A DNA stretch of 26,217 nt from an uncultured Collinsella sp. (GCA_902464965.1 CABQLI010000024.1:1-26217), one strand, 5' to 3'; shown: positions 14,107 through 24,507, numbered from the stretch's first letter. Notes: generated from the sequence alone by a model not told the origin. Numbers and translations: made by a program.

Positions 14107-14572
14107 CCGCTATCAGGACAAGGTACTCGAGACCTACGCGCGCTCCCTTTTGGAAGCCGCCAAGGCCGAGAACCATGTGTTCGAGGACCTCGAGATGATC
14201 GAGCGCCTGGCTTCTGCCAGCCCCGAGATCATCGCCGTGCTCGACACCATGTCCAAGCGCGACCAGCTCGACCTTCTTCCCAAGGTGGCAGCTGCCTTTA
14301 AGTATGTTGCCGAGGAAGACGAGGATGTAGTGGGCGTGACCGTCACCACGGCGATCCCGCTCGACGACGAGCTGCGTCAAACCATCACTAAGAAATGCGA
14401 GCAGGACTTCGGCCGCAAGGTATTCCTTATCGAGCAGGTCGACCCGTCTATCGTGGGCGGCCTGGTGCTCGAGGCCCGCGGCGAGCGTCGTGACATTTCC
14501 GTCAAGACGCAGCTGCGCATCGCGCAGGAGACCCTCGCAAACTCTGCTAATTCGTACGGAGGTGAAGCCTAA
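14096..14572 (+). CDS. atpH: F-type ATP synthase subunit delta
   Basis: Predicted 158-residue stalk subunit that links F1 to subunit b. The N-terminal helical bundle (YQDKVLETYARSLLEAAK) and the conserved C-terminal PSIVGGLVLEARGERRDISV are typical. It is slightly shorter than E. coli AtpH (177). It starts within the last codons of atpF (11-nt overlap), and its TAA shares a base with the atpA ATG, so translation is tightly coupled. Confidence 0.92.
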   Translation: MPTSRYQDKVLETYARSLLEAAKAENHVFEDLEMIERLASASPEIIAVLDTMSKRDQLDLLPKVAAAFKYVAEEDEDVVGVTVTTAIPLDDELRQTITKKCEQDFGRKVFLIEQVDPSIVGGLVLEARGERRDISVKTQLRIAQETLANSANSYGGEA

Positions 14573-16170
14573 TGTCCGAAACCCTCAATGCCCAGGATAT
14601 CGCCAAGAAACTGCAGGAGCAGCTCACGAGCCTCTCCGCGACGGTCGATACGCATGAGGTTTCAACGGTCGACGAGGTAGGCGACGGCATCGCGCGCGTC
14701 TCCGGCCTCAAGAGTGCCATGGCAGGCGAGCTTCTGGAGTTCAAGAGCTCCGATACCGGTGAGACTGTCTTCGGCCTTGCCCAGAACCTTGACCGTGACG
14801 AGGTCGGCGCCGTTCTGTTTGGTGCCGTCGACTCCATCAAGGAAGGCGACGAGTGCCGCACCACTGGCCGCATTATGGATATCCCCGTGAGCCGTGCCAT
14901 GCTCGGCCGCGTCGTCAATCCGCTCGGCCAGCCCATCGACGGCCTGGGCGACATCGTCGCCACGCACCGTCGCCCCATCGAGTTCAAGGCCCCCGGCGTC
15001 ATCGATCGTACCCCGGTGTGCGAGCCGGTTCAGACCGGCCTGTTGGCCATCGACTCCATGGTGCCCATCGGCCGTGGTCAGCGTGAGCTTATCATCGGCG
15101 ACCGTCAGACCGGTAAGACCGCCATTGCCATCGACGCCATCCTCAATCAGCGCGGCAAGGGCATGGTCTGCATCTATGTCGCCATCGGCCAGAAGGCCTC
15201 CACGGTTGCCAACATCCGCGAGACCCTCGCTCAGCACGGTGCGCTCGACTACACCATCATCGTTTCGGCCACCGCTGCCGATTCCGCCCCTATGCAGTAC
15301 ATCGCGCCTATGGCCGGTGCTGCTATCGGCGAGTTCTTCATGTACAACGGCGAGGACGGCAAGCCCGCCAGCGAGACCAACCCCGGCGGCCACGTGCTCG
15401 TCATCTACGACGACCTGTCCAAGCAGGCTGTGGCCTACCGTCAGATGTCGCTGACGCTGCATCGTCCGCCCGGACGCGAGGCCTATCCTGGCGACATCTT
15501 CTACCTGCACTCTCGTCTGCTCGAGCGTGCCGTCAAGATGTCCAAGAAGAACGGTTACGGCTCCATGACGGCACTGCCGATCATCGAGACCCAGGACGGC
15601 GACGTCTCGGCCTACATTCCGACCAACGTCATTTCCATTACCGATGGTCAGATCTACCTGCAGTCCGAGCTCTTCTTCCAGGGTCAGCGCCCGGCAGTCG
15701 ACGTGGGTATCTCCGTGTCCCGCGTCGGTGGCGATGCGCAGACCAAGGCCATGAAGCAGGTCGCCGGCAACCTCCGTCTGGACCTCGCTTCCTATCAGGA
15801 GCTCGCTGGCTTTACGCAGTTCGGCTCCGACCTCGACGAGGCTACTCAGAAGCAGCTGACCCATGGTGCTCGCATGACCGAGCTCCTGAAGCAGCCGCGT
15901 TACAAGCCGTTTGAGGTTGGCGAGCAGATCGTTACGCTGTTTGCTGGCAACGAGGGCTTCCTGGATGACCTGGAGATCGCCGACGTGCTGCCCTTCCGTG
16001 CCGAGCTCATCGAGTACATGGACAATGGCTTTGGTTCGCTGCTCGACAAGGTTCGCGCCAAGAAGATCGATGATGACACCAAGGCTGAACTCTTGCGCGT
16101 CATCGGCGACTTCAAGCAGCAGTTCATGGCCAAGCACCATTCGGATGTTTCTGGATCAGAGGAGAACTAA
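14572..16170 (+). CDS. atpA: F-type ATP synthase subunit alpha
   Basis: Predicted 532-residue non-catalytic nucleotide-binding F1 subunit. Walker A is GDRQTGKT (residues 176-183), and the VISITDGQIYL and PAVDVGISVSRVG segments are characteristic of alpha. N-terminal beta-barrel, central nucleotide domain and C-terminal helical domain are all present at usual length. ATG overlaps the atpH stop (TAATG). Ribosome site GGAGGTG is inside the end of atpH. Confidence 0.97.
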   Translation: MSETLNAQDIAKKLQEQLTSLSATVDTHEVSTVDEVGDGIARVSGLKSAMAGELLEFKSSDTGETVFGLAQNLDRDEVGAVLFGAVDSIKEGDECRTTGRIMDIPVSRAMLGRVVNPLGQPIDGLGDIVATHRRPIEFKAPGVIDRTPVCEPVQTGLLAIDSMVPIGRGQRELIIGDRQTGKTAIAIDAILNQRGKGMVCIYVAIGQKASTVANIRETLAQHGALDYTIIVSATAADSAPMQYIAPMAGAAIGEFFMYNGEDGKPASETNPGGHVLVIYDDLSKQAVAYRQMSLTLHRPPGREAYPGDIFYLHSRLLERAVKMSKKNGYGSMTALPIIETQDGDVSAYIPTNVISITDGQIYLQSELFFQGQRPAVDVGISVSRVGGDAQTKAMKQVAGNLRLDLASYQELAGFTQFGSDLDEATQKQLTHGARMTELLKQPRYKPFEVGEQIVTLFAGNEGFLDDLEIADVLPFRAELIEYMDNGFGSLLDKVRAKKIDDDTKAELLRVIGDFKQQFMAKHHSDVSGSEEN

Positions 16171-16175
16171 GCCCC

Positions 16176-17083
16176 ATGGCCAACCTTCGCGACATTAAGA
16201 AGCGAATCTCCTCGGTTACCACGACCAAGCAGATCACGCGCACGATGGAGATGGTCTCTACGGCCAAGATTCGTCGTGCCCTCGATCGCTCCAAGCAGGC
16301 CGAGCCCTATAAGGAGGCGCTGACCGACGTCATGTTGACGGTCGCCGGCGACGCCTCCTGTTCGGGCACCGATCCCATGCTGCAGAAGCATGAGAGCGTC
16401 AAGCATGGCCTGATTGTCGTTATTGCCTCGGACCGCGGCCTTGCCGGCGGTTTCAATACGACGGTGGAGCGCACGGCCGAAAAGCTCGCCGCTTCTTGGG
16501 CGAACGACGGCATCGAGTGCGAGATCATCGCGTGCGGGCGTAAGCCGGCCACGTATTTCCGTGACCGCGCAAACGTTGTCATGCACTTTGAGGGCAACTC
16601 CTCTGAGCCCGATTTCAATCAGGCCCGCATGATCTCCTCTCATATCTGCGATGCGTATCGTGCCGGTGAGCTTGACCGTGTCGAGCTTGTCTACCACCAC
16701 GCCAAGAACCGCGTGGATCAGGAGCTTCGCGTCGAGCATCTGTTGCCGCTCGACCCCGAGATGATCGCTATGGCCCACGGTCCGCGTAAGAACGAGACCG
16801 ACGCCCCTAAGCGCATCTCGTCCACGTTCGAGTTCGTGCCCTCTCCCGAGCATGTTCTCGGCAAGCTTGTGCCGTCTTATATCCTGACGGTCATCTACCA
16901 GGCCCTGATCGATTCGGCGGCTGCCGAGCAGGGTGCACGCCGCAAGGCCATGCACTCCGCGACGGAAAACGCCACCGCGATCATCTCGACCCTTACCCGC
17001 ACGTATAGTCGCGTGCGCCAGGCTTCGATCACGACCGAGATTAACGAGATCGTCGGCGGAGCCTCAGCATTGGAGGAACAGTA

Positions 17084-17084
<1 letters not shown>
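16176..17084 (+). CDS. atpG: F-type ATP synthase subunit gamma
   Basis: Predicted 302-residue central shaft subunit. The N-terminus LRDIKKRISSVTTTKQITRTMEMV and the C-terminus with RRKAMHSATENATAII and TRTYSRVRQASITTEINEIV are the two halves of the conserved coiled-coil shaft. ASDRGLAGGFN marks the Rossmann-like middle domain. The stop shares a base with the atpD ATG (TAATG). Length is near E. coli (287). Confidence 0.96.
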
Positions 17085-18538
<1,454 letters not shown>

Positions 18539-18541
18539 GTT

Positions 18542-18934
18542 ATGCGTATCCGCATCGTGTGCCCCGTGAGCTGCGCCTATGAGGGCGACGCTGCGTTTGT
18601 GTCGATTCCGTCCACGGATGGCGAGTTTGGCGTCCTGCCCGCTCACTCCAGCGAGATCTGCACGATCGACCGCGGTTACGTTCGCGTTTCCGATAAGGCC
18701 ATGGGCACTGTCGACCACACGTTTGCCGTGGCCGGCGGCTATGCCCAGGTTGCGGACGATGTCGTGACCGTTCTCGCCGAGCGCGCTTGCGATTTGGCGA
18801 CCGTCGATGCCGACAAGCTTAAAGCTGATATTCAAGGTTTTGAAGAGAAGCTGGGTAATTTGTCGGAGGATGATGCACGCCGCGCCTACCTCTATAATGA
18901 AATCGCATGGTGTAAGCTCAAGCTTGCCCAATAG
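18542..18934 (+). CDS. atpC: F-type ATP synthase subunit epsilon
   Basis: Predicted 130-residue subunit that links gamma to the c-ring and can inhibit ATP hydrolysis. The N-terminal beta-sandwich has FVSIPSTDGEFGVLPAHS, and a C-terminal two-helix region follows from about residue 90. It begins 3 nt after the atpD stop and ends the operon, followed by an intrinsic terminator. Confidence 0.93.
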   Translation: MRIRIVCPVSCAYEGDAAFVSIPSTDGEFGVLPAHSSEICTIDRGYVRVSDKAMGTVDHTFAVAGGYAQVADDVVTVLAERACDLATVDADKLKADIQGFEEKLGNLSEDDARRAYLYNEIAWCKLKLAQ

Positions 18935-18970
18935 TCAAACGATTTAGCGTTCGACCATTTGCGAACACAT

Positions 18971-19009
18971 CATGCCCGGGATGGCCCAGCCATCCCGGGC
19001 ATGCTTTTT
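18971..19009 (+). terminator. Intrinsic terminator of the atp operon
   Basis: CATGCCCGGGATGG (18971-18984) pairs perfectly with CCATCCCGGGCATG (18990-19003) around a 5-nt loop, followed by CTTTTTG (T-run 19005-19009). This is the clearest plus-strand terminator in the window. It lies only 14 bp before the murA start, so murA is either read from elsewhere or by readthrough. Confidence 0.9.
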
Positions 19010-19022
19010 GAAAGGGTAGACC

Positions 19023-20306
19023 TTGGATATTATCCGCGTTGAGGGTGGCCACGCCATCGGAGGCTCCGTGCCCGTCTCGGGCGCCAAGAACTCCGCACTC
19101 AAACTCATGGCGGCAACGCTTCTGGCGCCGGGCAAGACGACGCTGCAGAACGTGCCCGATATTTCCGATGTCCACGTGATGGGCAAGGTGCTCAAGGGCA
19201 TGGGCGCTACGATCGATGTTCTCGACGAGCACACGCTCGAGATTGATACCTCTCAGGTCGATTCTTGGGAGGCCCCCTACGAGCTCGTTGCCAAGATGCG
19301 TGCTTCCACCGCCGTCATGGGACCCCTGCTGGGTCGCTTCCATCGCGCCAAGATCGCCATGCCGGGCGGCTGCAACCTGGGTGCTCGCAAGATCGATATG
19401 CACATTCTTGGTCTTGAGGCCCTGGGCGTTGAGTTCGATACCGCCCACGGCTACATCAACGCTAATGCGCCCCAAGGTCTGCGCGGTACCACCGTCACGC
19501 TCGAGTTCGCCAGCGTCGGTGCGACCGAGAACCTCATCATGGCATCCGTGCGCGCGCAGGGCACCACGGTTATCGACAATGCCGCCCGCGAGCCCGAGAT
19601 CGTCGATCTCGCCAACATGCTCAACGAGATGGGCGCCAAGATTGTTGGCGCCGGTACGCCTGTCGTGACCATCGAGGGCGTGGAAGAGCTGCATCCCGTT
19701 ACCCATCGCGTAGTGGGCGACCGCATCGAGGCCGGTACCTTTATCGTTGCCGGTGCGTTGATGGCCGACGATCGCGGTGTCGACGTCACGGGTTTTTGCC
19801 CCATTCACTTGGGCATGGTGCTCAAGAAGATGGAGCTTATGGGTATCGACTGCGAGCGCGTCGAGGATGGCGTCCATGTGAACCGTGCCAAGCGTATCAA
19901 GCCGGTCGACATCCAGACGCTTCCGTTCCCCGGCTTCCCGACGGACATGCAGGCACAGATTATGGTACTCTCCGCCCTTGCCGATGGCAGTTCCGTTATT
20001 ACCGAAAACATCTTCGAGAATCGCTTTATGTTTGCCTCTGAGCTGGTGCGCATGGGTGCCGACATTCGTATCGAGAGCCATCATGCCATGATTCATGGTG
20101 TCACGGGCTTCTCGGGTGCACAGGTTACCTCGCCCGATCTGCGTGGCGGAGCGGCCCTCGTCGTAGCGGGCTTGATCGCCGACGGGACGACCGAGGTTTC
20201 GGCCATCCATCACATCAAGCGCGGCTACGAGCAGTTTGTCGAAAAGCTGCAGGCGCTCGGCGCGCATGTCGAGCATGCTACCGTCCCCGATCCCGTCATC
20301 TACTAA
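19023..20306 (+). CDS. murA: UDP-N-acetylglucosamine 1-carboxyvinyltransferase
   Basis: Predicted 427-residue cytoplasmic enzyme for the first committed step of peptidoglycan synthesis (transfer of enolpyruvate from PEP to UDP-GlcNAc). The catalytic loop GGCNLGARKIDMHI carries Cys117, the residue alkylated by fosfomycin, so the natural resistance change to Asp is absent. The repeated inside-out barrel signatures (SGAKNSALK near the N-terminus, DLRGGAALVVAGLIADG near the C-terminus) are intact. The start is TTG at 19023, with AAAGGG (19011-19016) 6 nt upstream. An LCP gene follows after 12 bp. Since the atp terminator abuts the ribosome site, the source of its transcript is unclear. Confidence 0.95.
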   Translation: MDIIRVEGGHAIGGSVPVSGAKNSALKLMAATLLAPGKTTLQNVPDISDVHVMGKVLKGMGATIDVLDEHTLEIDTSQVDSWEAPYELVAKMRASTAVMGPLLGRFHRAKIAMPGGCNLGARKIDMHILGLEALGVEFDTAHGYINANAPQGLRGTTVTLEFASVGATENLIMASVRAQGTTVIDNAAREPEIVDLANMLNEMGAKIVGAGTPVVTIEGVEELHPVTHRVVGDRIEAGTFIVAGALMADDRGVDVTGFCPIHLGMVLKKMELMGIDCERVEDGVHVNRAKRIKPVDIQTLPFPGFPTDMQAQIMVLSALADGSSVITENIFENRFMFASELVRMGADIRIESHHAMIHGVTGFSGAQVTSPDLRGGAALVVAGLIADGTTEVSAIHHIKRGYEQFVEKLQALGAHVEHATVPDPVIY

Positions 20307-20318
20307 TACAGGTTGCCT

Positions 20319-21554
20319 ATGTTTAATAAAAAGCCCCTCGCGGATACCACCGCCCGAAGACCCTCAACTGGTGCGCAGGCCAAGATCTACAGTCGCGATA
20401 ACGTGGCTCGCTATTCCGAGCGCGCTCGCCAACGTCGTCGTAGCCACACGATTCGTCACGTCGCGCTCATTGTCGTGCTTGGCGTGCTGCTGAGTGCCAC
20501 TACCGCTGCCGGCCTGTGGTTTGCCACCATTATGGGCAAGCTCGGCGATTCTAATGTCATTACCGACAATCTGCGTCGGGTTCTGGTTGACACCGATGAG
20601 GCAAAGGATCCGTTCTACGTGCTGCTTCTTGGCACCGACGGCCGTCCGGGCGAGGATACGTATCGTGCCGACTCGATTATCCTGGCACGCATCGACCCCA
20701 CGCAAAAGCAGGCGACGCTCATTTCCGTTCCGCGCGACACCAAGGTCGAGTACAAGGGCGAGACCATGAAGATCAACGCCTGCCATACCGTTGGCGGCGC
20801 CGAGGCCATGGTCGAGGCGGTCAACGAGCTGTGCGGTGTTCAGATTTCCCACTATGCCGAGGTCAGCTTCGACGGTATGCAGGCGCTGATTGATTCGGTT
20901 GGCGGTATCGACATTAACGCAACCGATGATGTTGACGACCCCGAGCACCTGGATATTAAGATTACCGCTGGCCAGCAGCATATGGACGGTGCCACCGCCC
21001 TTACCTATGCCCGCTGCCGCTACACCTATGCCGACGGCGATTACACGCGCATGCGCCACCAGCGTCAGGTGCTTGGCGCCCTTGCCAACCAGATTCTCAA
21101 TAACTTCGATGCCACGAAGATCTTTGGCCTGGTTAATTCGCTGTCCGATATGCTCGTAACCGATATGAGCGTTCAGGATATCGTGGCTACGGTCAACGCC
21201 ATGCGCGGTATGGATGTCGACGGTATCTACTCGGCCAACCTGCCCTCGTACGCCGACGACAGCACCATGATCGACGGTGTGAGCTACGTCTTTGTCTACG
21301 AGGACGAGCTCAAGGAAATGATGGAGCGCGTCGATGCCGGCAAGGATCCCAAGGGTCCCAACACCATGGGTCTTTCCGACGGTTCCAGCTCTACGATCGG
21401 CGACCTGAACAACAACACGTCTGACGATTACGCAAACGGTACCGCAACCTCATCGGTCAGCTCTGACGATTCCGATGACTCAAGCGATTCGAGCGATTCG
21501 GACTACTACGAAGAGCCCACCGGCGACGGTAACGGCTACGAAGCCAACTACTAA
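20319..21554 (+). CDS. LytR-CpsA-Psr (LCP) family envelope protein
   Basis: Predicted 411-residue membrane-anchored protein, probably a phosphotransferase that attaches glycopolymers to peptidoglycan. After a basic cytoplasmic segment there is one membrane helix (about residues 47-70). The LCP domain follows with YVLLLGTDGRPGEDTYRADS, SVPRDTKV, SVGGIDI and the Arg-rich YARCRYTY...RMRHQRQ that binds pyrophosphate. The C-terminus (about 370-411) is a low-complexity Ser/Asp tail. The ATG at 20319 has only AGG nearby; a TTG at 20313 is in frame. It follows murA closely, which fits a wall function. The TAA stop is followed at once by structured repeat copy 2. Confidence 0.9.
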   Translation: MFNKKPLADTTARRPSTGAQAKIYSRDNVARYSERARQRRRSHTIRHVALIVVLGVLLSATTAAGLWFATIMGKLGDSNVITDNLRRVLVDTDEAKDPFYVLLLGTDGRPGEDTYRADSIILARIDPTQKQATLISVPRDTKVEYKGETMKINACHTVGGAEAMVEAVNELCGVQISHYAEVSFDGMQALIDSVGGIDINATDDVDDPEHLDIKITAGQQHMDGATALTYARCRYTYADGDYTRMRHQRQVLGALANQILNNFDATKIFGLVNSLSDMLVTDMSVQDIVATVNAMRGMDVDGIYSANLPSYADDSTMIDGVSYVFVYEDELKEMMERVDAGKDPKGPNTMGLSDGSSSTIGDLNNNTSDDYANGTATSSVSSDDSDDSSDSSDSDYYEEPTGDGNGYEANY

Positions 21555-21706
21555 GTTACGGCGTTTTACCAAACGCCGTAACGGCTCGACGCTGCGCGCC
21601 GCCCAAGGCGACAATTTGTCATTCAAAAGGCAGGGCATGACCAGAAGGTCAATGCCCTGCCTTTTTCATGCCAAATTGTCGCCTTGGACGTCGCTCGCTG
21701 ACGTTG
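21555..21706. repeat. ~152-bp structured repeat, copy 2 (two hairpins, terminator-like)
   Basis: It begins at the base after the LCP gene TAA. The first hairpin is GTTACGGCGTTT pairing AAACGCCGTAAC (21555-21566 with 21571-21582, 12 bp). The second has a perfect 16-bp outer stem, CCAAGGCGACAATTTG with CAAATTGTCGCCTTGG, an inner stem AAAAGGCAGGGCAT with ATGCCCTGCCTTTT, and a GACC-AGAA-GGTC tip. T-runs on both strands after the inner stem suggest a bidirectional terminator, which suits the convergent gene ends here. The partner copy is 5921-6073. Confidence 0.87.
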
Positions 21707-21742
21707 GCTCAACCTGCGGTGCTGACTACTCCCCTTGCACCA

Positions 21743-21782
21743 AAAACCGCCCCGTTCTCGGTTTTGAGGACGGGGCGGTTTT
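21743..21782. terminator. Bidirectional intrinsic terminator between LCP gene and pepT
   Basis: AAAACCGCCCCGT (21743-21755) pairs perfectly with ACGGGGCGGTTTT (21770-21782) around a 14-nt loop. T-runs exist on both strands, so it can stop transcription from the minus-strand pepT and from the plus strand. The remaining bases of 21707-21806 show nothing else. Confidence 0.85.
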
Positions 21783-21806
21783 GCTTACCTAGATTGTTCG
21801 AGTTCC

Positions 21807-23054
21807 CTATGCAAAGCGGGCGACGAGCTCCTGGAGCACGTCGGTCATCTTGACGAGCGAACTGACCGGGACGAACTCGTTGACGCCGTGGTAGCAATAG
21901 CCGCCGGTGGAAAGGTTGGGGCAGGGCAGACCGCGGAACGACAGCTGAGCGCCGTCGGTGCCGCCACGAATCGGCAGCACTTGGGGCTCAACGCCGCAGG
22001 CAAGATAGGCTTCCTTGGCAACATCAATAAGCTCGGGATAGTCACGAACGATCTCGGCCATATTTCGATACTGCTGCTTAATCTCGACCGTCACGCGCTC
22101 CTCACCCAGACGCTGGTTGAGCATCGAGGCGGCGGCATCAATAAGGTCGAGTTTCTGCTGGAACTTGGCGGCGTCATGGTCGCGGACGATATAGCGCGCT
22201 GTAGCGTGATCGACGGTCGCAGATACACCCTCAAGGTGATAAAAGCCCTCGTAGCCTTCCGTATACTCCGGTCGCTGCACGTAGGGGAGCAACGCGTTGA
22301 AGTCGCAGAACAGATTGCCTGCGTTGACCATACGGCCCTTAGCGTCGCCCGGGTGGATGGACTGGCCCTCAAAGCGGACGGTCGCCTCGGCGGCGTTAAA
22401 GCACTCCCACTCCAGTTCGCCGATGGGGCCGCCGTCGACCGTGTAGGCGTACTTGCAGCCAAAGGTATCGATATCCAACAGCTCGGCTCCGTGGCCGATC
22501 TCCTCGTCAGGGCAGAAGCAAATGCCGAGTGCGGGATGGGGCAGAGAAGGGTCCTGAGCGATACGCGCGACAAGCGACATGATCTCGGCGACGCCTGCCT
22601 TGTCATCCGCGCCCAGCAGCGTGGTGCCATCGCTGCAGACCAGGTCCTCACCCGCGAGGTCATTCAGGGCGGGAAGCTTGGCGGTACTCATGGCAACGGG
22701 CTTACCGTCAACCGTGCCGCAGACCAGGTCGCCGCCTTCGTAGTGTACGATGTGCGGCTTCACGCCGGCGCCCGGTGCAACTTCGGTGGTGTCGAGATGG
22801 GCGATCAGGCCCAGGGCGGGCTTGTCCTCAGCGCCCGCACTTGCGGGGATATGCGCGCAGACATAGGCGTGCTCGGTCACGTGGACATCTTCCGCACCAA
22901 GCTCGCGCAGCTCTTCAGCCAGCACGTTGGCAAGGTCAAACTGAACGGCGCTTGAGGGTACCTGGTCGCAGTTTGCATCCTCGGACTGCGTGTTGATCTG
23001 GACGTAGCGCAAAAAGCGTTTGAGGACATCGGGGCTCGTGGTGGTGTTTTCCAT
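21807..23054 (-). CDS. pepT: Tripeptide aminopeptidase (peptidase T)
   Basis: Predicted 415-residue M20B dizinc enzyme that removes the N-terminal residue of tripeptides in the cytoplasm. Motifs are AHLDTTE (His86, Asp88), GADDKAG with the bridging Asp, CPDEEIGHGA, YTVDGG, and C-terminal PIRGGTDGAQLSFRGLPCPN, then GGYCYHG. Length matches PepT (about 405-410). The start at 23054 is preferred: on the minus strand GGAG lies 8 nt before it, whereas the open frame to 23150 lacks a ribosome site and would absorb the divergent promoter region. It points away from the metalloregulator gene and shares its intergenic region. Confidence 0.93.
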   Translation of the reverse strand: MENTTTSPDVLKRFLRYVQINTQSEDANCDQVPSSAVQFDLANVLAEELRELGAEDVHVTEHAYVCAHIPASAGAEDKPALGLIAHLDTTEVAPGAGVKPHIVHYEGGDLVCGTVDGKPVAMSTAKLPALNDLAGEDLVCSDGTTLLGADDKAGVAEIMSLVARIAQDPSLPHPALGICFCPDEEIGHGAELLDIDTFGCKYAYTVDGGPIGELEWECFNAAEATVRFEGQSIHPGDAKGRMVNAGNLFCDFNALLPYVQRPEYTEGYEGFYHLEGVSATVDHATARYIVRDHDAAKFQQKLDLIDAAASMLNQRLGEERVTVEIKQQYRNMAEIVRDYPELIDVAKEAYLACGVEPQVLPIRGGTDGAQLSFRGLPCPNLSTGGYCYHGVNEFVPVSSLVKMTDVLQELVARFA

Positions 23055-23102
23055 AAAGACCGCTCCAATCTTGGTCGTCGTGTGCAACAAGAACTCTAGC
23101 AC

Positions 23103-23120
23103 GGTATGCCACGGCATACC
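23103..23120. promoter_or_regulatory. 18-bp palindrome, candidate operator between pepT and DtxR-like gene
   Basis: GGTATGCC and GGCATACC are exact reverse complements with an AC spacer. The site is in the middle of the 120-bp divergent gap. A plausible -10 for the regulator, TAGAAT (23138-23143), would place its -35 (about 23115) inside the palindrome. On the minus strand a TGCTAGAGT-like extended -10 for pepT would likewise place its -35 there. DtxR/MntR-family proteins bind such dyads, so autoregulation is a reasonable inference. It is too close to both starts to be a terminator and has no T-run. Confidence 0.6.
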
Positions 23121-23174
23121 ACGACGCTTGGATGGGGTAGAATCAGCCATTGAATGCAGAAGGGACGGAAGATC

Positions 23175-23597
23175 ATGGATACGACAAATAGCTCGCGCGA
23201 ACTACATCTGACGGTGGCGAACGAAGACTACTTGGAGTGCATGGTTCGCATTGAAAGCGAAGAGGGGGAAACCAACGGCGTGCGATCGGTCGACATCGCG
23301 CAGCGCCTTGGCGTCTCCAAGGCATCGGTCAATAAAGCGGTTTCGGCGCTCAAGGCATCCGAACTTGTCGAGCAATCGCACTACGGCAAGGTAGTCCTGA
23401 CCGATCGTGGCCGCGAGGTTGGTACGGCTATCTGGTACCGTCATCGCCTCATCCGCACGTTTTTGGTTCAGGAGCTCGGTGTCGAATTTGAGCGAGCCGA
23501 TTCCGAGGCCTGCATGATGGAGCATGCGCTTTCCGAGGACACGATGAACCGCTGGCTCGCCTATCTCGAAAAGCAGGGAATCAGCGTCGAGGAATAG
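23175..23597 (+). CDS. DtxR/MntR-family metal-dependent regulator
   Basis: Predicted 140-residue transcription factor with a winged helix-turn-helix (about residues 17-80; VDIAQRLGVSKASVNKAVSAL) and the family dimerisation domain, without the C-terminal SH3-like domain of DtxR. Candidate metal ligands by alignment from memory are Asp18, Glu21, His90, Cys113, Glu116 and His117. Asp18 is the MntR-type residue where DtxR has Met10, while Cys113 in SEACMMEH is the DtxR-type residue where MntR has Glu. Metal identity (Mn, Fe, Zn) is therefore open. The start at 23175 follows GGGACGGAAG; ATG 23154 is an in-frame alternative adding seven residues. It is followed by a methyltransferase gene after 11 bp. 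Confidence 0.87.
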   Translation: MDTTNSSRELHLTVANEDYLECMVRIESEEGETNGVRSVDIAQRLGVSKASVNKAVSALKASELVEQSHYGKVVLTDRGREVGTAIWYRHRLIRTFLVQELGVEFERADSEACMMEHALSEDTMNRWLAYLEKQGISVEE

Positions 23598-23608
23598 CGG
23601 GATATATT

Positions 23609-24502
23609 ATGGATACGAGTTATTACAACCGCTTTGGTGCCGAGGAACTTACGCGCCGCTTGTCGAGCGAGACCTTGTTGGCGCAGGGTCCCATGGGCAG
23701 TGTTCTGTTGAGTGAGTACGATGCCGCCGACATTCCACCGGCGTTTTGGAATCTGGCAGAGCCGCAGACCGTTTCTCGTATCCATCGCTTGTATGTCGCC
23801 GCCGGCGCGCAGGTGCTCATTACCAACACCTTTCAGGCATCGAGCTATGCCCTCAAGCACGACCAGATTGCGCCGTCCGTGGCGGAGGTCAATCGCGGGG
23901 CTGTCGACGATGCCCGCCAGGCGCACCCTCAGCTGCTGCTGGGCTCGATGGGCCCGATCGGTATTGAGTGGTTTGCCGAGGACTCTGCCGAGTATCGTGA
24001 AATCCGAGGCATTGCGCGCGAACAGGCGCACGCCTTGCTCAACGCCGGCGTTGACGGTCTGCTGATCGAGACGGTGACGTCTATCCGTAATTTGCAGCCC
24101 ATGCTTGCCGGCGCCCGAGACGCCGCCGACGGCATGCCTGTTCTGGTGAGTTTTGTCGTTGACGATAAAGGCGACCTGTTGGGCGATGGCCTCAACATCG
24201 AGGCAGCCGTTTTGTACGCCGAAAAACACGGCGCAAACTCGGTTGGTGTTAATTGCTGTTCGCTTGCGGCCGCGAACGCGGCGGTGCCCAGGATGGTTGC
24301 ATCGGCGACTACTCCCGTCACGGTGCGTCCCAACGTGGGCGATCCGGTCCAGACTCAGGATGGCCCCGTATGGCACGAGAACCCCGAAGCTTTCGCGCGC
24401 GCATGCATCGAATGGGGACATGCCGGTGCCGCAATGGTGGGCAGTTGCTGTGGAACCACGGCAATCACTACGGCCGCGATGGCCGAGGCGCTCGATATAT
24501 AA
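23609..24502 (+). CDS. Homocysteine S-methyltransferase-domain protein
   Basis: Predicted 297-residue stand-alone Hcy-methyltransferase domain (the zinc-dependent fold of MmuM, BHMT and the MetH N-terminus). It starts with LLAQGPMGSVL and has the ITNTFQAS segment. The zinc thiolates are in GVNCC (Cys216/217) and GSCCGT (Cys280, Cys281). The methyl donor is not evident: S-methylmethionine, betaine or a folate/corrinoid partner are possible, and no MetH B12 or folate domain is attached. It lies 11 bp after the metalloregulator gene and ends at an intrinsic terminator, so the two form a small operon. Zinc or other metal control of the enzyme is an attractive inference from this context. Confidence 0.86.
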   Translation: MDTSYYNRFGAEELTRRLSSETLLAQGPMGSVLLSEYDAADIPPAFWNLAEPQTVSRIHRLYVAAGAQVLITNTFQASSYALKHDQIAPSVAEVNRGAVDDARQAHPQLLLGSMGPIGIEWFAEDSAEYREIRGIAREQAHALLNAGVDGLLIETVTSIRNLQPMLAGARDAADGMPVLVSFVVDDKGDLLGDGLNIEAAVLYAEKHGANSVGVNCCSLAAANAAVPRMVASATTPVTVRPNVGDPVQTQDGPVWHENPEAFARACIEWGHAGAAMVGSCCGTTAITTAAMAEALDI

Positions 24503-24507
24503 AGGGC

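Noticed and set aside
19023..20306. Fosfomycin-resistant MurA
   Set aside because: The active-site loop has Cys117, not the Asp that confers intrinsic resistance.
21888..22955. 355-codon plus-strand open frame across pepT
   Set aside because: Antisense to pepT, whose metal-site motifs are unambiguous.
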